56,795 nucleotides of DNA from Proteus columbae (GTDB taxonomy: Bacteria > Pseudomonadota > Gammaproteobacteria > Enterobacterales > Enterobacteriaceae): NCBI RefSeq assembly GCF_002777965.1, contig NZ_NGVR01000016.1, positions 1 to 56,795 of the forward strand, given 5' to 3'. The first letter of the stretch is position 1. Each line of letters begins with the position of its first letter. Positions 52,799-56,795 of the stretch are shown in pieces. The notes beneath the pieces are model-generated. The model worked only from the letters and a program-made list of their open reading frames with translations, was not told the DNA's origin and made no database searches. The position numbers and the translations under genes were made by a program.

Positions 52799-55414
52799 TT
52801 ATTGCGTAATCAGTTTAGGTTGAGGCAAGGGCTCTGTTCTTTGATTGATTGTTGACGATGTTGCTTCACCATCACTACAAGTCAGTAATAATGAAGACAT
52901 AAATAATCCTTCAACTAATGTTGGAATACGGACTTTGCACTGCTCTTGACCATTCCAACGAACACTCAATACATCATCACTGTTAATTCCCGTCAGATAG
53001 ACATTCCCACCATCATTGACAATACCAAGCTCACGCCCCTTCTCGGTTGTGACACTGGCACCAAATGGAGGATAAGTGCCATCTTGTAATCGAATGACAG
53101 CTATCGCTTTTTGTCCCGATACCACATCAAAGTGGCGGTAGCCTATTGCGCCTTCTGTTAGGGTTAGTTGTTGAATTGAGCGTAATGCTTCAGCGTTATC
53201 TGGCATCTGATCAAGGTCGATGCTGGCACTACTGCGGTAATAATCATTGATATCAGGCAGTACAGCTTTACCAAAAGCGTTGGTACGCGTAATAGCACCA
53301 ATACTTTTCACTGGTACATCTGAAACACCATCTGTATCAACAAGTAAACGAGTACTACCAGTACGACTTGTACGGTGTAATGCACCACCTTTTGGTGTTA
53401 ATGTCGCCCCACCTTGTAGTGATAATGTGGCTGATGTGTATTCACCATTAATATGACTCGCACTAGCAGTAACCAATGCAGCATCAGCATAATGCATGAG
53501 ATAAGCATCTGCGGATGGTTTACCGTTACTGCTTAAACCAGCACCAACACGGTAGCTACTATTGTCATCAATACGATCGTAATAACTGACATTATGTGAA
53601 TTACCGTGTTTATTAATCACAGTGTTGTAGCTAATGGTTGCGCGATCACTCCAAGGCATACTGACATTCATATAAACGCCATTATCATTGGTGCCATTAA
53701 ATTTATTGCGAAACGCCGACAGACTGAGGTTGATATTTTTAAAGCGACCAATATCCATCGTTTTGGCTAATGACAAGTTATAGTTATCATTATTAGGCTT
53801 ATTCCAATAAGTCTGATGACTATAGTTTAAGTAGGCACTTAATCCCCACTCAGGGAACTGCTTACTAAACATAATGGTATAAAGCTCTTTATTGTTATCT
53901 TCTTCACCACCACGATAACGACGATCTAAGTATTGGTTCATACTCATAAAGTCACGTTCAGAGAATCGATAGCCTGCGAATGTCACTTGGCTATTGATTT
54001 GTTCAAAACGTTTTGAGTAACTTAAGCGGTAAGAGCCACCGTGATAACGTTTGTTATCACTTGGAATTTTTGCCCAAGAATGTGTCGCATCAAAAGAAAT
54101 AGCCCCCAGCGCCATTAGGTCACGACCAATACCAGCAGAAACTGAGTTATAATCGCCCGATACTAATGAACCACCATAAAGTGACCAACCGTTACTGATC
54201 CCCCATGAGAATTCACCCATACCAAAAATAGGGCCTTCTGTATTACGGTTCATATCCGACGGTTTACCCGCAGATAATTTATATTGCACTCGTCCGGGGC
54301 GTGTTAAGTAAGGAATACTTGCTGTATCCATTTGGAATTCTTGAACAGATCCATCTTGCTCTTCAACACGTACATCTAATTTACCACTCACTGCATCATT
54401 GATGTCTTGAATACGGAACGGACCTGGAGCAACTTGCGTTTCATAGATCACGCGACCTTGCTGGCTAATCGTCACTTTCGCATTCGTTTTTGCCACACCC
54501 GTTACTTCAGGGGCATATCCTCTTAAATTAGGTGGCAGCATATTGTCATCTGTAGACAAGTTAATCCCAGTAAAACGGAAGTTATCGAAAATGTCAGAAC
54601 GTGAGTAAGTCTCCCCCATAACAAGGCGAGCCCCTAACTGCGTGATTGCTCTATAAAGATAAAGCTGATTCCATTTCCAACTATTTTCAGTGCTATCGGG
54701 AATACCTGTTGTATGCTGATAACTTGCTTGCCAATCAGCACGAAAACGCCAAACACCAAGGTTTGCTCCCACTGTTCCTAAGCCTGTCACTTGTTGACGC
54801 TGTTTTCCTTTAGCGGGATCGGTCACATTAGCATTGACGTTATAGTCAAAAAGCACGCCAGAGATACCGTGATCCCAACGAGAAGGTGGATCCCAGTTTG
54901 GCGCTGAATATTCAAGATACGCTTGAGGAATAGTAAGAATAAGGTTGCCACTTCCCAAACTTGCATTCACAGTCATTCCGGGAATAGAAGAGATATCAAG
55001 ACAACTTCCATTATCTTGATATTTAACTTTTTCAACCCATTCAGGTTTGAGTCCTATTTGATGGATCAATTCTGGTGGCAAGCATGCCTCGCTACCTTTA
55101 GGATCATTGGCGGGTACAACATAGCTAATGTTATAGAGGTCAGGGAGTTCATTATTATTCACACGAACAACAAACTCATATCGCCCAGGCATAATATAAC
55201 CCGCGCGCGAGAAATCGGATAAGTCGATATTTTGCTTATCTTTTAGATCCAAAATATCGGCATTAAATTCAATATCACTATTTGCTAAAGCTGAACTTGA
55301 AATACTGGAAGCGCCAGTAAGAATTAAATAGATCAGTACAGCAACAGGCCGAATAGTATGTTGTTTTTTCTTTTTTTCCGTCCCTAAACCAACGGTTTTG
55401 AATGTTCTAACCAT
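52799..55414 (-). CDS. mrpC: MrpC outer-membrane usher, operon II
   Basis: The product has 871 residues. Signal region ends SSALANS; N-terminal domain IEFNADILDLKDKQNIDLSD; plug region PPNLRGYAPEVTGVAKTNAK; C-terminal Cys pair EQCKV and LLLTCSDG. Pores the outer membrane for fibre assembly. The start follows TTGGATAACTT. Strongly similar to the operon I usher through the barrel. Confidence 0.93.
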   Translation of the reverse strand: MVRTFKTVGLGTEKKKKQHTIRPVAVLIYLILTGASSISSSALANSDIEFNADILDLKDKQNIDLSDFSRAGYIMPGRYEFVVRVNNNELPDLYNISYVVPANDPKGSEACLPPELIHQIGLKPEWVEKVKYQDNGSCLDISSIPGMTVNASLGSGNLILTIPQAYLEYSAPNWDPPSRWDHGISGVLFDYNVNANVTDPAKGKQRQQVTGLGTVGANLGVWRFRADWQASYQHTTGIPDSTENSWKWNQLYLYRAITQLGARLVMGETYSRSDIFDNFRFTGINLSTDDNMLPPNLRGYAPEVTGVAKTNAKVTISQQGRVIYETQVAPGPFRIQDINDAVSGKLDVRVEEQDGSVQEFQMDTASIPYLTRPGRVQYKLSAGKPSDMNRNTEGPIFGMGEFSWGISNGWSLYGGSLVSGDYNSVSAGIGRDLMALGAISFDATHSWAKIPSDNKRYHGGSYRLSYSKRFEQINSQVTFAGYRFSERDFMSMNQYLDRRYRGGEEDNNKELYTIMFSKQFPEWGLSAYLNYSHQTYWNKPNNDNYNLSLAKTMDIGRFKNINLSLSAFRNKFNGTNDNGVYMNVSMPWSDRATISYNTVINKHGNSHNVSYYDRIDDNSSYRVGAGLSSNGKPSADAYLMHYADAALVTASASHINGEYTSATLSLQGGATLTPKGGALHRTSRTGSTRLLVDTDGVSDVPVKSIGAITRTNAFGKAVLPDINDYYRSSASIDLDQMPDNAEALRSIQQLTLTEGAIGYRHFDVVSGQKAIAVIRLQDGTYPPFGASVTTEKGRELGIVNDGGNVYLTGINSDDVLSVRWNGQEQCKVRIPTLVEGLFMSSLLLTCSDGEATSSTINQRTEPLPQPKLITQ

Positions 55415-55435
55415 AAGTTATCCAACCCGATCCAT

Positions 55436-55996
55436 TTAATAGTATTCCAGCTTAAATCGCAGCGTTGTTCGGTAATTTCCAGCTTTTGGTATTTCGTTAT
55501 TTTTGACTATTCGCGCTTGGTAAAGTAACGCCATGGATTTGGAGTCAATACCAACAGGGGGCAATGGCTTACCCGGAATGGCTCGCCTACCATAACGATC
55601 AGCTATCGCTAATGACGCACCTCTCGCTTCACCAGAAAGTGCAAAATTACCATTCTCGTTAGAGGGACCTTCAAACGTTGCAATAAAACGAGGGTTGTCC
55701 GCTTCCTGACCTTTTTGTTCAATTAGCGTACATTCCGTTAATCTGATAGAAAAATACTCAATAGGTCCTTGCCCTTCAGTCACCAGCATTGGAATAGAAA
55801 CCGTTGTCAGTGGAATAACTTGTTCACCACTTCCTGCTGCAATCGTGCAAGAGGGTTCTAAGATCGAGCCTGAAAGATTAAGTACCCCAAATCGCTGATG
55901 CATGTTTTTATCTTGTTTTACATCACTCGCTACTGCTGCTGTTATCAGTAAGCTGGCAATAAGGCATAGCCATAGTGGTGTCATCTTGCGATTCAT
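55436..55996 (-). CDS. mrpB: MrpB-type minor fimbrial subunit, operon II
   Basis: The product has 186 residues from the ATG at 55996 (GGAG 6 bases upstream); a longer frame crossing the attenuator is rejected. Signal peptide ends TAAVAS; Cys pair in EPSCTIAAG and LTECTLIE; C-terminus RTTLRFKLEYY. Similar to the operon I copy. Confidence 0.87.
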   Translation of the reverse strand: MNRKMTPLWLCLIASLLITAAVASDVKQDKNMHQRFGVLNLSGSILEPSCTIAAGSGEQVIPLTTVSIPMLVTEGQGPIEYFSIRLTECTLIEQKGQEADNPRFIATFEGPSNENGNFALSGEARGASLAIADRYGRRAIPGKPLPPVGIDSKSMALLYQARIVKNNEIPKAGNYRTTLRFKLEYY

Positions 55997-56040
55997 ATTT
56001 TTCTCCGTAAGAAAAAAATCGTTAAAAATAGACACAGGAA

Positions 56041-56067
56041 ATAAAGCTCTGTACATCCTTGTACAGA
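56041..56067 (-). terminator. Attenuator between mrpA and mrpB, operon II
   Basis: TCTGTACA pairs with TGTACAGA (loop TCCT on the plus strand), followed on the minus strand by GCTTTATTT. Same place and design as in operon I. Confidence 0.75.
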
Positions 56068-56079
56068 ACTTATTTTTTC

Positions 56080-56619
56080 TTACTGATAAGTCAGTGCGAA
56101 AGTTGCGATTGCCGTGAAGTCACCAGGAACAGCGGCTGCTGCAGAAGAACCTTGTAAGTAAGCAGCAAAGTTCAAGTCGTTATTACCGTCACGTAAGTTT
56201 TGAGCAGCAGTTGCTTCACCTAATTTGATTTGTTTACCACCTGCATCGGTGATAACAACAGCAGCATTTTTAGCGATACCTTCAATACCTAAAGAACCCG
56301 CTAAGATGCTTGCATCTTCTGAACCCGTGAAGGTGGTTTTAACTGTTTTATAAGTTTCTGTTGTGCAATTCTCTAAAGTAATTTTAAAATCACGAGAATT
56401 ACTACGGCCACCATCTTTTAATGCAGCAGTAGAAACTTGACCTAATGGAACAGTTTGATTTTCTGAATCAGGATGAATAGAACAAGGAGCATCAATAATT
56501 GAACCAACAAATTTAACTGTACCATGACCTTGATCTTTTACTGGATCAGCAGCAAATGCAGAACCTGCAGCAACAGATAAACCTAAGCCAAGAACTAACG
56601 CTAATTTATTTAATTTCAT
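56080..56619 (-). CDS. mrpA: MrpA major fimbrial subunit, operon II
   Basis: The product has 179 residues. Signal peptide ends GSAFAA; Cys pair in DAPCSIHP and ENCTTET; C-terminus ATFALTYQ. Start has AGGAAA upstream. The promoter region lies at the right edge; in P. mirabilis this is an invertible element next to mrpI, which would be outside the window. Confidence 0.92.
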   Translation of the reverse strand: MKLNKLALVLGLGLSVAAGSAFAADPVKDQGHGTVKFVGSIIDAPCSIHPDSENQTVPLGQVSTAALKDGGRSNSRDFKITLENCTTETYKTVKTTFTGSEDASILAGSLGIEGIAKNAAVVITDAGGKQIKLGEATAAQNLRDGNNDLNFAAYLQGSSAAAAVPGDFTAIATFALTYQ

Positions 56620-56795
56620 CTTTTTGTTTCCTAAAATATAAAGGACGAAGACATTAAAAATAATAAATTCACTAGGAATGAATAATTCCTAATTGAATGA
56701 CTCATTTATTGAGTTTTTGAATTTTGGTATATCAGTGCCCGTCCTAGACGAATTTAAATATCGTTAGAAACAAAACAAAATACACCAAATTGTTT
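56620..56795. promoter_or_regulatory. Upstream region of fimbrial operon II, cut by the window edge
   Basis: At about 93 bases before mrpA lies GAGTTTTTGAATTTTGGTAT, in the same place as a weaker match upstream of operon I (47327-47345). It could be one inverted repeat of a phase switch; its partner would be beyond 56795. Not provable here. Confidence 0.35.

Noticed and set aside
1-56795. CRISPR array, tRNA, rRNA, insertion sequence or prophage
   Set aside because: No regular spaced repeats, cloverleaf-like genes, transposase or phage genes were seen on either strand.

Overview
The window looks like a chromosome segment of the genus Proteus, from a species of the P. vulgaris/penneri group rather than P. 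mirabilis itself. The basis is low GC content, two complete MR/P-type fimbrial operons each ending in an mrpJ-type regulator, a zapABCD-type serralysin locus, and a full hlyCABD alpha-haemolysin operon, which P. vulgaris/penneri carry. The species call is inference; no rRNA or tRNA gene is visible.

Layout. 1-4.3 kb: the N-terminal part of a large Bap-like surface adhesin (it runs off the left edge), a small MrpJ-like regulator upstream of it, and two very AT-rich AraC-family regulators that converge and overlap. 4.3-7.4 kb: rclA and its divergent activator gene rclR (reactive chlorine response), then the scar of a deleted iron-type ABC transporter operon. 7.4-11.8 kb: guanine deaminase, a small trimeric autotransporter adhesin, and a TetR-DUF417 pair in which the DUF417 protein resembles RclC. 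11.8-19.6 kb: a long A-rich leader and hlyC-hlyA-(hairpin)-hlyB-hlyD. 20-26 kb: a nucleoside/ureide salvage block (N-carbamoyl amino acid hydrolase family enzyme, XRE regulator, ROK regulator, purine nucleoside phosphorylase, NupG/XapB-type transporter). 26-34.2 kb: two RTX metalloproteases (a divergent one and ZapA), then the zapBCD type I exporter. 34.2-39.2 kb: an undescribed 30-residue membrane microprotein, an ArnT-like glycosyltransferase, an AhpD-like protein, YhdN and an AbgT-family transporter. 39.8-56.8 kb: two tandem MR/P-type fimbrial operons on the minus strand (A-B-C-D-E-F-G-H-J order), separated by about 1.8 kb without genes. No mrpI-type recombinase lies between them.

How it fits together. 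Most of the window is surface and secreted virulence machinery: haemolysin with its own ABC exporter and adaptor (the outer-membrane TolC must be elsewhere), proteases with a complete dedicated exporter, three adhesin types, and MrpJ-type regulators that in Proteus link adhesion to motility. The salvage genes between haemolysin and protease could feed on nucleosides released from lysed host cells (inference).

Most interesting items: the iron-transporter scar at 6797-7112; the 30-residue ORF at 34258-34350 with a leader that can hide its ribosome binding site; a three-part mutually exclusive RNA pairing that can mask the ribosome binding site of the nucleoside transporter (24673-24729); two identical 123-bp repeats in the autotransporter stalk; a minus-strand terminator with no gene before it upstream of hlyC; and the paired MR/P operons, whose MrpH tips keep the zinc histidines.
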